Positions 12,493 to 23,974 of a DNA stretch of 64,000 nt are shown piece after piece. The position numbers were made by a program, and so were the translations under genes. The notes beneath the pieces were generated by a model. The model was not told the origin of the DNA and searched no databases. It worked only from the letters and a program-made list of their open reading frames with translations. The DNA is taken from assembly GCA_030272155.1 (NCBI GenBank), contig CP126196.1, positions 1,364,001 through 1,428,000 of the forward strand, given 5' to 3'. Positions within the stretch are counted from its first letter, which is position 1. Each line of letters opens with the position of its first letter. Source of the stretch: Tetradesmus obliquus (lineage: Eukaryota > Chlorophyta > Chlorophyceae > Sphaeropleales > Scenedesmaceae).

Positions 12493-14830
12493 ATGGTTAG
12501 CAAGCAAGGCAACCGCGTTGCTCGCATCATAGGCTGCGGCATGACTGCTCTACGTAGCGGAAAGGTAGCGCGAGAGCAGCCAAGCGATGCTGTAGCGCTC
12601 ATGGTGCAGGCACTGCAGCTTGCTGTACGAGATGCTGGTGTACAGATGAGCGAGCTGGACACGCTGATCGCACTGCCCAGCTTAATGTGTGAGCAGCACT
12701 TCATGATTGGGCACGCTGTGGCCCAGCAGGTGGGTTCAGGCAGGACCTTGGGAACGTAGCTGATGTGTGCCTCACTGTTGCTGCTGCTGCTCCTGCTGCT
12801 GCTGGTGACGCTGTGCACCGTGTACACATGCAGCCTTGGTTTGTAATACAACAAGCGCATCCTTTGCTATAACTCTTGGGACTGCTTCCTGCCATGCTCT
12901 CACTACATGCTGCCTGCAACTCCCTTTTGGTGCAACGCAGGCCCGCCTCACACCACACAAGGGGATGTTGGTGCGCACACTGGATGTGGGTGGTGCAGGC
13001 CCAGTGGCAGCACTACTGGCAGCAAAGCACGCCATAGAACACGAAGGCAGGCGAGCAGTAGCCATAGTAGCAGGCGACACAGTAGCATCTGTGCCCACGG
13101 CAGAGTTCCTGGCGCGGGCAGATGGCAGCTGCCGTCCGAAGCAGCCCAACAGCAGCAGCAGCACTAACACAGAACATGGCTCGACCAGCAGCAGCAGCAG
13201 CAGTAGCAGTAGCAGTAGCAGCAGAGATGGCAGCAGCAGCAGCAGTCTAAATGCTTGGGTGCCATCGCCTGTCATCCCGAACCTGTACGACCGTGTGGCG
13301 CGCTGGCACATGCAGCAGTACGGCACCACACGGGAGCAGCTGGTGAGAGGGAGGCGGCTGCAGCAGACGCTATAACAGCAGCAGACGATGAAATGCAGTT
13401 GGCATCCTCCCAGCTGGGGTGGATCCTTGCCGACCGCAGCGCATGTGTCAGCACTTCTTGTTCAGGGCAGTCCTGTTTGTGTGATCTATTGAGGAGCAGA
13501 TGCTGCTGCAGTTATGCCGTCGCAAGGGATGCTTGCTTTTACAATGCAATTAGCATACTTGTTGTGTCCTGCAGGCGATGTGCGCGAGCCTGATGACACA
13601 CCAGGCCAGCCGCCACCCAGCAGCACTGCACAGGAGGCCCAGGCTGCTGCAGGTGCGGCATGCAGCGAGTGTGCGTGCGTTGTGCGGGTGCAAGGTGATG
13701 CTGCACAACCCAAACCAAACAATGCAGCCGGCGTTTGTGTGTGGGAAGCGCTGCTGCAGCCATGTTGGGTGTGCCTGCATTTCACTCATCCTGGTGGGCA
13801 CCCACCCCCCGTGCCTCCCCACATGCACAACACCAGCCTGCTGATATCACAACACAACTGCAACATATACATGTCTTATGTTTGCACGTTACTTTGTTAC
13901 ATCACGCAACAGGAGGTGCTGGCATCTGAGCCTGTGGCGCCAGTGACCACCAAGCTGGAGTGTGCCAAGCTGGCAGACGGCGCGGCATGCCTGCTGCTGG
14001 TGCCAGGGGAGCACCCCCATGTCAGCAGCAGCAGCAGCAGAGGTGGGGCTGCTGACGCACCGCAGCACTGCATCTCCTCACTCCGCCAGTCCGCCAGTGT
14101 CCATATCCTCGTGATGCATAGGACCAGATTACTGCCGTACACGCACTAGCGCACCTGTTGGCCACCCCTGCAGTGGTATGAGCCTGAGTGGAACATTGCT
14201 GCGTGCGTGGTGCAACATCTGCTAACACAGCTGGCTCCAGCTCCCTTGCTGTGCTGACCCTGCCGATCTACTTGCTCTGCTTGCCACCTCTGCTGCAGCT
14301 GTGTCAGTGCTGGCTGGTGGCGAGGGCTCAGGGCCGCTGTACCCTCCCCGAGACATAACAGAGGATTGCTTCTCTGCCGGCGAGGCTGCTGCTGCTGCGT
14401 ATGCTGGGGCTGGGCTGGGGCCAGAAGATATTGACTACTGGGGGCTGTACGACTGCTTCCCCATCTGCCTCATACGGTGCGTGCTAACACGCATGTGTTC
14501 TGCATTCATAGCATGCTTGCATGCAGTTGCGCGCTGCTGTGCCCTGGTGCGGGTGTTGCGGGGGCGTTGAGTACAGCAGGTGCGGAAGTACACTGCATAA
14601 AGCAGTCTGAATTGCAAGGAAGCCTGCAGTCTTGTGCCTTGCGGAACACCGCTGCTGTGCCAATTTGGAGCTCGGCAACAACTCGGGGGCCAGCCCAGCA
14701 GCTCAAGTTCAACGGCCTGCGCATGTACTGCTGCTACATGTGTGCAGGGCTGTTGAAGCTGCTGGGCTTGCACAGAAGGGCATGGGCGGTGCATACATCC
14801 AGCAGCAGTACACACGCCTGCTGGGACCAC

Positions 14831-14892
<62 letters not shown>

Positions 14893-15144
14893 AGAGCCGC
14901 AGCAGCAGTGTGGCCGGTCAACACGCATGGGGGCCTGCTAGGGTTTGGTGCTCCCTGGGAGGTTCCTGCCATGCACAGCTTAATAGAGGCAGTGACACAG
15001 CTGAGGGGAGAGGCAGCAGGCAGGCAGGTGGCTGGGGCTAGGAGGGCACTGGTGTATGGCAATGGTGGCGTTTTTAGTGCGTCTGCTGTAGCGATACTGG
15101 AGGGCTGCAGGAAAGAGGGTCGGGTGGCGACAAGCAAGCTCTGA
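12493..15144 (+). CDS. Thiolase-superfamily protein (acetyl-CoA acetyltransferase/SCP2-thiolase-like)
   Basis: Six exons (12493-12729, 12941-13342, 13575-13652, 13913-14042, 14299-14476, 14748-15144) give 473 residues. The order matches bacterial-type thiolase-like proteins: N-terminal RVARIIGCGMTALRSGK, then LVRTLDVGGAGPVAALLAAK, VAGDTVAS, YDRVARWHMQQYG, EPVAPVTTKLECAKLADGAA, DIDYWGLYDCFPICLIR, and the C-terminal NTHGGLLGFGAPWEVPA and LVYGNGGVFSA. Poly-Ser and poly-Gln inserts are encoded by CAG runs near 13180-13250 and 14830-14890. The NxHGG histidine is present. The usual nucleophile Cys (position of VGGAG) and the C-terminal CxG Cys (GNGG here) are not seen. Joining exon 4 to 5 uses a GTGGGG donor in a Ser run and is the least certain junction. 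It may bind acyl-CoA without classic thiolysis. Confidence 0.85.
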
Positions 15145-15424
15145 TGCGGGATGAGGTTGCAGTATGTAGAACAGTAATGGCGCTTGTGGATGTGAGGGCC
15201 GGTACAAGTGCGTCATGCCGGGTTGCTGTGCCAAACTCCTGGGCTGGTGCTGTGAGTCAATCCCCGAATTTGAATCATGTTTGAAGCATGTCATTGTCAT
15301 GTGTTACTTGCGGAGGAACAGCAACACATCCATGTGTCTGTGATTTCCTGTTTACAAAGCATTTCTGCAGAGGTTGCAGAGCTAGTCAGCCACAGCATCC
15401 ACTCTAGGACACTGCTAACATAGC

Positions 15425-18400
15425 ATGGAGGCAATGCAACAGGCCAAGCAGGCTGCTGATCGAGCATTTAAACAGCAGCAGTACCAGCAAGCCATAAACA
15501 AATACTCAGAAGCGCTTAAAGCCTCCGAGGACAGCCTGATAGCGGACTTGCTGCACGTGCTTTACAGCAACAGGTACTGCAAGGGATAGGGGCTGTCCTG
15601 CCTGGCCTCGACCACAAAATTCGAGTTCGCAAGCAAGCCGCAACAGCTGTCAAACAAACGGTTTTGTTGTGTTTACAAGTCTAGTCGGAAATCCTTGAAA
15701 TATCGTCATGTCACCCGTGTTGCCAAGGTTGCTGCTACTGCTGCTGGTACTGCTGCTGCTGCTACTGCCACTGCTGCTGCCGCAACTGCTGCCTCTCCTC
15801 ATGAATGCAGAGCTGCCGCAAAGCTCGCTGTGCAGGACTTCCATGGAGCTCTTGCGGATGCACAGTCTGCAGTTGCTGTTGATGACAAGTGAGTGCTGCA
15901 GCTGGTGCAGCAGGCACAGCGGGTGACAGTGATGCCCACGCCTCTGTTGGCACGGCGCTGCTCAGGTCACTAGGCTATCAAGAGGTGCATCACCAGACAT
16001 ACAGAGCACAAGCAAGGAAGCAGCAGCAGCTCTGCTGCAGATGCATAACGCAAACTGCCACATGCGTCAGGCAGGATGCTGCACAGGATGTGTAGATGCC
16101 TTATTCCCCCCCACTGGAGGCTTAACTGCTGCACTGCGTGTCATGCTGCCCAGCAGTACAGATGGTGCACCCACAATCCACCCACACTGTGCATCTGCTG
16201 CTGCTGCTGCTGCTGTTGCAGGTGGGTGAAGGGCTGGTACCGCTCTGCGAAAGCGCTGCAGGGCCTGGGCAGGCTGGAGGCTGCAGCGCAGGCAGCAGGC
16301 AGGGCACTGCAGCTGGAGCCAGGCAACAGAGAGGTGCGGAGAGGCCTGTCACTATGTCGCTATGGGTCACATATTCTGAACTCATGATTTTGATTATGTA
16401 CTTGCCATGTGCTGTCCAGAGGCCCAAGCCTTTGGAAGTTTGGCCACCGCCGTGCCGTGTGTTGCTGGCCATGCTTTCCAGGTTGCTGCAGGACCCTGCT
16501 TGATTGTACTGCGGTTGTTGATGTTGCAGCCCATGGTTTGAATTTTTGGCAAGCACATTCTCACACACACGATGCTGCCCATGCTGCTTCACTGCTGCAG
16601 GTCAAGGCGCTGCTACAGGCATTGAAGCAGCAGCATGACAGCAACACAAGCAGCAATCCAGCCAGCCAGCCAGGTCAGCTTGCAGGACTCACCCAGCAGC
16701 AGCAGCAGCAGCAGCATCAGGCCGCTCCTGCTGCTCAATCATTGCGCTGGCAGCAGCTGAATGCGCTGCGTCAAACCCTAGACCTAGCGCTGCTGCCGCG
16801 CCAGCTGGTGGCTGGCTCGCGGTACCTGCCCTCGCCAGATGGCCTCAACAGCAACCTGATGCTGCTGCTGCACGGGCTAGGCGACAAACCAGCTGCATTC
16901 ACAGGTGTGCAAGCTGTGCCAGAAAGGGGCTTGCAGGAATGGGTTGAGGTGGCCACAGGTGCTGCGAGCATCTCGACATTGTAGTGGGGATCCTCAGATG
17001 CACAGCCTGAGACACAAAGTGGGCAGCTGCTTGCTGCGTTTGTGTCTGCTGTGCACCTCACCTGCTGTGCCGCCACGCACTTGCTAAGCTCGGTGCATAG
17101 GGTGAAGAGTCAGCATTAGGACCAGGGTGTTGCGTATGTTTAGTTGACAAGTCATGACCCCCTGCTGTGCCTCATGTGCTGCAGCGCTGGCGCAGCGCAT
17201 GCAGGCACCCAGGATGTGGGGCATAGGGTTGTAGGTTTTTTAGGGTTGTAGATCAGGGTTGAGCCTTAAACCCCTGCTGTGTCTCATGTGCTGCAGCGCT
17301 GGCGCAGCGCATGCAGCTGCCGCAGACGGCCTGCCTGGCGCTGTCTGGCCCCCTGGAGGTGCCGGAGACTCGCGGGGGCAGGGCGTGGTTTAGGGCTTTT
17401 GATGATGACTGGGAGCTCATACAGGTGTGTAGAGGCTTGCCTGAAGCCTCGTGTATTGCAGACACACATACGACTGAAAAGGGGTGTGTGTGTGTGTGTG
17501 TGTGTGTGGCTGCATAAGTGAGACTGTCAGGGGCGGTCATGGTTCAGCGCCTCTGAAGATGAGTGGAAGTGAATGTAGGTAACAGGGTTTGCTGTCAATA
17601 CTGCTCAACTGTGCAAGCATCACCACCTGTGGTTGCGCCATGCATCTGCATCAGCAATTAGCTTGCTGGCAGCAGCTGCGTCTCATCATACCATCGTATG
17701 TCACACGTGCATGCAGCCCCAACCAGCAGCACATACACGGCCGTCTGCATTGCCTCTCTGATCTGCTGATACTACCTGCGTCTCACAGTGCACCGTATGC
17801 CTGTCATCATACATTACTCGCCTGCCTGCAACCTTCCCAGGCGCACTCACAGGCCTCTGCATCATGTCTGATGCTGTGCTGACACTAGCTGTCCCTCATC
17901 ACGTATTAACTGCCTCATCACTGTATGTATCGCTTGCCTGCCTGCAGCCCCAACCAGGCGAGAAACGCCGCCTGAACTCCCTAGCCAGCACGCTGGCGCT
18001 GCTGACGCAGCAGCTGCTGCCAGCTCTCTCAGCAGCTGGCGGCTGGCAGCCGGATCAGATTCAGCTGCTGGGGTTCAGCCAGGGCGGCAGTGTGGCTCTT
18101 GAGCTGGCACGGTGCTGCACAGGGAGCCAGCGGCTGGGCGGGTGAGTGTTTGCTTGTGCCGACTTTATGCATAGCAAACATGCTCTGATACACCCATCAG
18201 CGATCACAGACAGACTTCAAGAAATCTGTCTGTGATCGCTGATGGGTGTATCAGAGCATGTTGGTCGTGCTGTAATGAAACATTAGTAAGGCAGCCAACT
18301 ACAGTTGGGCATCTTGCCGTCAACGGATCGCGCAATGATGTGTTAGCTGCTGGGTTCAGCCAAGGGGGGCGTGTGGGTCTTGAGCTGGCACGGCACTGCA

Positions 18401-18723
18401 CAGGGAGCCAGCGGTTGGGCGGGTGAGTCAGCATCTTGGCGGCTACGTCAGTGGCTGTGAAACTGCCGAATGTGAACTTTGGCACATCCTCCCTGGCCCA
18501 TGCGTATGGCTGCTCGGAGCGCTCAACACGTGTAGCTGTTCAAAAGCCACCTGCAGCCATGTGCTGAGGTCTGCTTAAAAGGTGGCCGCTGCCTGCGCAA
18601 TGCTGCTGCATACTTTGCTGCTGCTGCAGAATGGTATGCAGCTGTGCTGCTGTGGCCGGCATGTGCCACTGGCAGCAGCCCTTGCAGTGGCATGTTGTCT
18701 GCTATGATAGGCTGCATCGCGCC

Positions 18724-18754
<31 letters not shown>

Positions 18755-19549
18755 TGCTGCCGCTGTGCTGCCTGCAGGGTGGTGGCTATCTCAGCTGCTT
18801 TGCTTGAGGAGCAGCTGGAGCAGCATGCGGCACCCAACGGCAGCAGCAACAGCAGTACGGCAACCAGCAACAGCAGCAGTAGTAGTCCTGTGGAGGCTGG
18901 CACAGACGCCTTGATCACGCATGGTGACAGGGATGAGGTTGTGCCGCGGTCTTTGGTAGAACGGTGAGCTGCGCACTTCCAGCGCAGCAGCACTGCCCTA
19001 GCTGCTGCTGTTTGCCTGTCACCCCTCCCTGCGGCAGCCTTGCTGTACTGCCATAGACAGACAAGCTCGCTCTGAAACCCAATATGCATGCACTTTGCAG
19101 CAGACTGACTACGGTGCCCTGTCAGTCAGCGCACTGCGCAGAACCTGATGCCACAGCAAGTCTTGTACCCCACAGACTGCCCGTCACCCATGCGCTTTTG
19201 ACGCTGCTCAAGACATACCTACCTTCTGTTATGCTCAAGCAAAGAATCCTCCACCTGCCATTGCACTGTTCTAGCCTGCCTGCCTGTATGCCTGCTAATG
19301 CCTACCATACACATGTCACTAAACACCCCTCGCAGGTCCGTAGCGGTGCTGCGCAAGGCCGGCTGCAATGTGTCGCTGCAGCCGCTGCCTGGCAAGGGCC
19401 ATAGCATGATCAGCGGGCCCGCTGAGATGCGCGCCTGCATGGCCTTCTGGGCTGGCCGGCTGAAGATGCGGCCGCCGCAGGCGGATGCGTCGTACATGGA
19501 GGTACCGCAGGAGGTTGCTGCTGCTGTGCTTGGCGACCTGAAAGTATAA
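15425..19549 (+). CDS. TPR domain fused to a phospholipase/carboxylesterase (acyl-protein-thioesterase-like)
   Basis: Eight exons (15425-15573, 15811-15888, 16222-16333, 16601-16904, 17297-17424, 17948-18141, 18778-18963, 19336-19549) give 454 residues with consistent phases. Residues 1-112 are a TPR block (FKQQQYQQAINKYSEAL, YSNRAAAKL, ALADAQSAVAVDD, GRLEAAAQAAGRALQLEPGN). A Gln-rich linker follows. An alpha/beta hydrolase runs from about 190 to 454: LMLLLHGLGDKPAAF (oxyanion region), LGFSQGGSVALELA with nucleophile Ser301, THGDRDEVVP with Asp374, and LPGKGHSM with His406. The family (Abhydrolase_2) cleaves carboxyl esters or thioesters, including palmitoyl-Cys. The TPR part may place the enzyme on a partner such as a chaperone C-terminus, which is an inference. 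Several exon edges are copied nearby (see repeats). Confidence 0.9.
17158..17205 (+). repeat. Copy of the 3' splice site and start of esterase exon 5
   Basis: This intron segment is nearly identical to 17272-17317, covering the CTCATGTGCTGCAG acceptor and the first exon bases. Downstream it diverges and no donor follows, so it is a decoy acceptor about 113 bases before the real one. Confidence 0.85.
18177..18262. repeat. Perfect 38-bp inverted repeat (hairpin) in an intron
   Basis: The left arm 18177-18214 is the exact reverse complement of the right arm 18225-18262, with a 10-base loop (CTTCAAGAAA) at 18215-18224. It lies in intron 6 of the TPR-esterase gene, between exon 6 and a duplicated piece of that exon. 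The transcript would fold into a long perfect stem, like a small-RNA precursor. It could equally be a fold-back left by template switching. Confidence 0.95.
18346..18427 (+). repeat. Second copy of the esterase nucleophile exon end
   Basis: The segment repeats the last part of exon 6 (about 18066-18147), again encoding GFSQGG and ending in the same GCGG|GTGAGT donor. Changes (RVGLELARH for SVALELARC) keep the frame open. An AG acceptor precedes it in TTAG. It could act as an alternative 3' part of the exon, but it lacks the first hundred bases of exon 6 and is more likely an intron relic. Confidence 0.85.
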
Positions 19550-19654
19550 GCCGGGCTGCATGGGCCATGCTCTGGGCTGTTACGCTGTTGAGCGTGATTG
19601 ACCCTGGACAAAGTGGTTCTATGGGGGAGTTCTCACAGCTGATATGCGGTACAC

Positions 19655-20300
19655 ACATTTCATGGCCTGCTGAGATGCGCGCCTGCATGGCCTTCTGGGC
19701 TGGCCGGCTGAAGCTGCGGCCGCCGCAGGCGGATGAATCATATGTGGAGGTACCGCAGGAGGCTGCTGCTGCTGTGCTTGGAGACCTGGCTATATGAGGG
19801 TGCAGAGCCTTCTGTGCTGTCTGGTTGACAGTGTGGCCTCTGCAGGTGGATGAGGCGTACGTCGAGGTACCGCAGGATGCTGCTGCTATGCTTGGCAGCA
19901 TGCAGGCGTTGACAGCGTGAGGCAGCATGGCCTTCTGGGCTGGCCGGCTGAAGATGCGGCCCCCGCAGGCGGATGCGTCGTACGTGGAGGTACCGCAGGA
20001 GGCTGCTGCTGCTGCTATGCTTGGCAGCATGCAGGCGTGAGGCTGCATGGCCTTCTGGGCTGGCAGGGTTGAGACTGAGGCCACTGCAGGCAGATGAGTC
20101 GTACGTGGATGTACCGCAGGAGGCTGCTGCTGCTGTGCTTGGCGACCTGTCTGCACGAGGTGCTTGGGCGGCATGCGGGCGTGAGGCTTCTGCGCTGGCA
20201 GGCTTAAGTTGAGGCCCCCGCAGGCGGATGAGTCGTTTGTGGAGGTACCGCAGGAGGCTGCTGCTGCTGTGCTTGGCGATCTGGCAATGTGAGGCTGCAT
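19655..20300 (+). repeat. Five tandem copies of the esterase terminal exon end
   Basis: After the stop at 19549, the last 110-130 bases of the coding sequence recur at about 19661-19800, 19803-19920, 19921-20042, 20043-20160 and 20165-20300. The first copy encodes MRACMAFWAGRLKLRPP, QADESYVEVPQEAAAAV and its own stop. Others carry small indels and lose the frame. All retain the GAGGTACCGCAGGA block. They may be transcribed as 3' untranslated sequence. Confidence 0.9.
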
Positions 20301-20944
20301 GGCCTTGCTCTGGGCTGTTGGGCTGTTGAGCGCGGTTGCTTTGAGCAGAGTGGTTGTTTGAACAGAGTGGGGGTTTGAAGGGGAGGCGCTTGACAGGTGG
20401 TGCAGGACTGCTTGAAAATCAAGCCCTCTTTATATTTGCATGCACCAAAGTCCCCGTATCAGTACATGTCGTGTCATGCACGGTGGCACTCTAACACAGG
20501 GCCAGCGTCCTCGCCAGCCTTTGGGCTAGCCTGGGGCAGACAACTGTACTGCCGACTTCTGGCAGCCAGCATTGCTGGGCAATTGGCGCCAACTGCTCAC
20601 GTTGAAGCCTATCCACAGCTAAACCTGCCAACTCATCCCATCACCTCGGGCGTGGAAACACAAGGGCCAGTGGAAGGCCAGGTAGAGCATCGCCTGCAGG
20701 CTGTACATCGCCTGCTGTACACATACCGTGATAAGGTGTGACACAACGCACAGGACGACTTGTAGAGCCATGTTTACCTTACGAATCAGTGCTGGCATCT
20801 TCAATGCGGCGTTGTGCGTCGTGCTCATTTGGTATCACTACAACTAGGCAGTGACTGGCTGCAACTCGAGATCTGTTCAAAGAGCGACGATGCGCTGCTA
20901 ACACAACACGGCAGTACTACTATCAAATACTTTAGGATTGCATA
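20301..20944. other. Spacer between the TPR-esterase and COQ2
   Basis: It follows the copied terminal exons and precedes COQ2. It contains the COQ2 promoter region and short open frames without recognisable domains. Confidence 0.4.
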
Positions 20945-21434
20945 ATGCTTGCTGTGTTGCAGCTGGCGCTCAGCAGGACCCGCCCAGGTCACCCATGCTT
21001 GGCTGCTGTGCAGCATGAGGTACTGGCCACTTTGAGCTCGCTTACGACTCCCACCGCCCCTCAACAGGATGCCTGTAACAGTATAAGCACCTTCAGCAAA
21101 CATGAAGATGCACCTGCAGCAGCAGGATGGAGCAGCAGCAGAAGCAGCAGCAGCATGCAAGGCGTGCTGTATCGGGAGCAGGCACATGGCCAAGAGAAGC
21201 AACTACAACAGCTGTGGCCACAGCAAGCGCTGAGGCTACAGCAGGCGTGTGGCCTGCAACAGCTGCGCAGGAGGCCACTGCAGTGCCTGCTGCTGCAAGC
21301 AAACCAGCACATGCCAGCATGTGCCTTCAGCATTAGCAGCAGCAACAGCTTGCACAGCATCAACAGCAGCCGAAGTTCTGGGACATCTTTATCAGCGTCT
21401 TTGCCAGCACTAGCAATATCACAATTACTCACTC

Positions 21435-21468
<34 letters not shown>

Positions 21469-23537
21469 CAGCAGCAGGGGCATGTACACCAGCAGCAGCA
21501 GCAGCAGCAGCAGCACGCCGGGCGGCAGCTGGGTGGAGCGTGCGCTGCCCACCCCCGTGGTGCCGTATGCGCAGCTAATGCGGCTGGACAAGCCCATCGG
21601 CTCCTGGCTGCTGGCCTGGCCCGGACTCTGGTGAGTTGCACTTATGCTTACTGTCTTTAGGGCCTCTGGCTCCTGGCCTTCTGCAGTTGAGGTTGTGTGT
21701 GACTTGCAGGAACAACAGCACTTGACATACCCTCTTCTGTGCGTTTATAACTTGAAACCGGTTTGTGTGCAGGTCCATTGCGCTAGCTGCAGGGCCAGGG
21801 CAGCTGCCCGACCTGTGGCTCACTGCGCTGTTTGGAGTGGGTGCCGTGGTGAGTGCAACGCTTGAGGGCAGGCGGGGTGACAGGCTGAGGCAGCCGGCAG
21901 ACTGTGTGCCTCATTGAGCAGCAGCAGCAGCAGCAGCAACAGCAACAGCAGCACTGGCAGCACATCTGCTGTGTACCTGAATGTCATCTGGAGGCTGCAG
22001 GAAAATGATGACAGCCATCGTGCAGCTGCAGCTAAAGGTTGTGCAGCTGAGGTGTGGTAAGCGCTGCTCAGCTGCAGCACACATCACTGCGGCATGCTGC
22101 GTGTTGGCACCGTCGCGAACGCTGGGGATAATAGGTTGACTCAAGTCCTCCTGGTCTTGCTGCCGCGCACTTCTACTGCACTTTGCAGCTGATGCGTGGT
22201 GCCGGCTGCACCATTAATGACCTCTGGGACAGGGACATAGACAAGCAAGTGGCACGCACCCGCAGCAGGCCCCTGGCTGCCGGTGCTGTCACCCCCACTG
22301 CTGCGCTGGTGTTCTTAGCCGCACAGCTGAGCCTCAGTTTGAGCATCCTGCTGCAGCTAAACACATACACACAGGTAAGCAGCTAAGCACATGTGGGTTG
22401 GCCGGCCTGCCTAGGGGTGTACTTACAGCAGCAGACGCGCGTGCGCAGGATTCCTGGGCAGCTGAGCCTCAGCCTTGGCCATGCTGCTGCAGCTCAACAC
22501 ATACACACAGGTGAATACCTGCACACACTTGTGGGGTAGGCTGGTATGGCTAGGGGTGTGGTTGCAGCAGCAACCCCACTGCTGCAGTGGCCTTCCTGGC
22601 TGCACAGCTGAGCCTCAGCCTTGGCCATGCTGCTGCAGCTCAACACATACACACAGGTGAGTCTTCTGGGAGTGGGCGGCATTATCCTTGGCTGGAGGTT
22701 CAGGTGTGTAAGAGGTGTGCGGCGTGAAGCACCAGGGAGACGGACTGCGAGCATGTTGTGTCTTTGGGTGTAGGGGAGTCAGCGGGTATCTGTAACAGTA
22801 TACACCGCTGCACAACCAGGGGAAGGTCAGGATGGTGATGTCCCGCTCCGCTGATAAGCGTTCCTCCAGCTGCTGCTGCCAAGTTTTGCACACTGCAACT
22901 GCACGCAGGAGCTGGACGTGGCCTCGCTTGCTCTTCATTAAGCCACTGATCCGGCTGCTCATGGCAGCGCCCCTGCTGACTCATCCTGCTCATGTATGGC
23001 ATCTGCTAATGCATGCAGGTTCTGGGCGTGGCCTCACTGCTGCTGGTGGGCACCTACCCCTTGATGAAGCGCGTCACCTGGTGGCCGCAAGCTTTCCTAG
23101 GCCTTGCCATGAACTATGGGGCCTTGATGGGCTACTCCGCTGCTGCTGGGGCCTGCGACTGGGGCATCGTGCTGCCGCTGTACGCTGCCGGTGTGAACTG
23201 GACGCTTGTGTATGATACAATCTACGCCCACCAGGATAAAGCGGATGATAAACTGGTCGGTGTGAAGTCTACTGCATTACTGTTTGGGGATGATACAAAG
23301 AAGTGGGCCGCAGGGTTTGGGGCTCTGCAGGTGCTTGGTTTAGGGTTTGCCGGGGCCGCGGCCGGCTGTGGTGTGCCGTATTATGCGGCGGTGGCGGCTG
23401 CCAGTGCGCATCAGGCGTGGCAGGTGGGCAGCGTGGATTTGGACAATGGCCCGGATTGTATGGCTAAGTTTGTGTCGAACAAGTGGTATGGCGCGGTGCT
23501 GTATGCCGGCATTGTGGCTGACAGGCTGCTGGCTTGA
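20945..23537 (+). CDS. COQ2: 4-hydroxybenzoate polyprenyltransferase (ubiquinone biosynthesis)
   Basis: COQ2 attaches the polyprenyl tail to 4-hydroxybenzoate in the mitochondrial inner membrane, the first committed membrane step of ubiquinone synthesis. Four exons (20945-21630, 21773-21848, 22189-22374, 23019-23537) give 488 residues. The first 200 residues are Ser/Gln-rich and probably include the mitochondrial targeting sequence; a CAG run encodes poly-Ser. The enzyme core starts at [20 protein letters not shown]. The first Asp-rich motif NDLWDRDID is at about 264-272 with the preceding [31 protein letters not shown] and the second Asp-rich motif [13 protein letters not shown] (Asp at about 382) follow, then [11 protein letters not shown]. 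All UbiA signature residues look intact. The chosen ATG could have an upstream alternative because TTGCAG lies just inside the exon. Confidence 0.95.
22451..22660 (+). repeat. Two copies of the COQ2 exon 3 end with donor site
   Basis: The end of exon 3 (about 22318-22378), encoding [18 protein letters not shown] plus its GT donor, recurs at 22451-22516 and 22574-22660 in the following intron. The copies resemble each other more than they do the original ([10 protein letters not shown]), which suggests successive duplication. Each keeps ACACAG|GTGA, so each offers a decoy 5' splice site. Confidence 0.9.
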
Positions 23538-23741
23538 GTGCAGTTTCAGGTCGGTTGATAGCAGACTGTTTGAGCAAGGCTGCAATGTGACTGCCAATAG
23601 CTCTTGCTCGTTCGTTTTGGTTCAAACCAGTTCTGGCAGCAGAAGCTGGCTGTTTGCACCCGCCGCTGGCAGTGACGCGAGGGGCGCGTGGGACGGTCAC
23701 TGCGTCAGCAAGGCTAGAGGATGACCGTGTCACCAGCATAA

Positions 23742-23746
23742 TGTAA
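23742..23746 (+). terminator. Possible COQ2 poly(A) signal TGTAA
   Basis: TGTAA is the common poly(A) signal of chlorophyte mRNAs. This one is about 205 bases after the COQ2 stop, in the short convergent spacer. Confidence 0.4.
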
Positions 23747-23805
23747 CACGCAGTGGAGTATACAGGCAGTTTCAACCTTGACCAAATCATCGACAAGCAA
23801 CAGTG

Positions 23806-23810
23806 TTACA
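23806..23810 (-). terminator. Possible ZRF1 poly(A) signal TGTAA (reverse strand)
   Basis: TTACA on the plus strand reads TGTAA on the minus strand, about 165 bases past the ZRF1 stop. With the COQ2 signal at 23742 it would end both convergent transcripts inside the 437-base spacer 23538-23974, which holds nothing else I recognise. Confidence 0.4.
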
Positions 23811-23974
23811 ATTGCCAGCAAATCCATGCACCCGCCTACACTACACCGCCACCGCAACAACCAAAGCCTACTCCTACTGCAGAAGCTCCAAGATTGCATC
23901 CAGCTCCCTACTCCTACTGACAGCTCAACCGCTGACTTGGCACAAAGCTAGCTTTCAAGGGGCCCCTTGAGGGC

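Noticed and set aside
14709-15137. Minus-strand poly-Cys frame over the thiolase-like last exon
   Set aside because: It is the antisense of a poly-Gln run. The plus strand carries NTHGG and the other conserved blocks.
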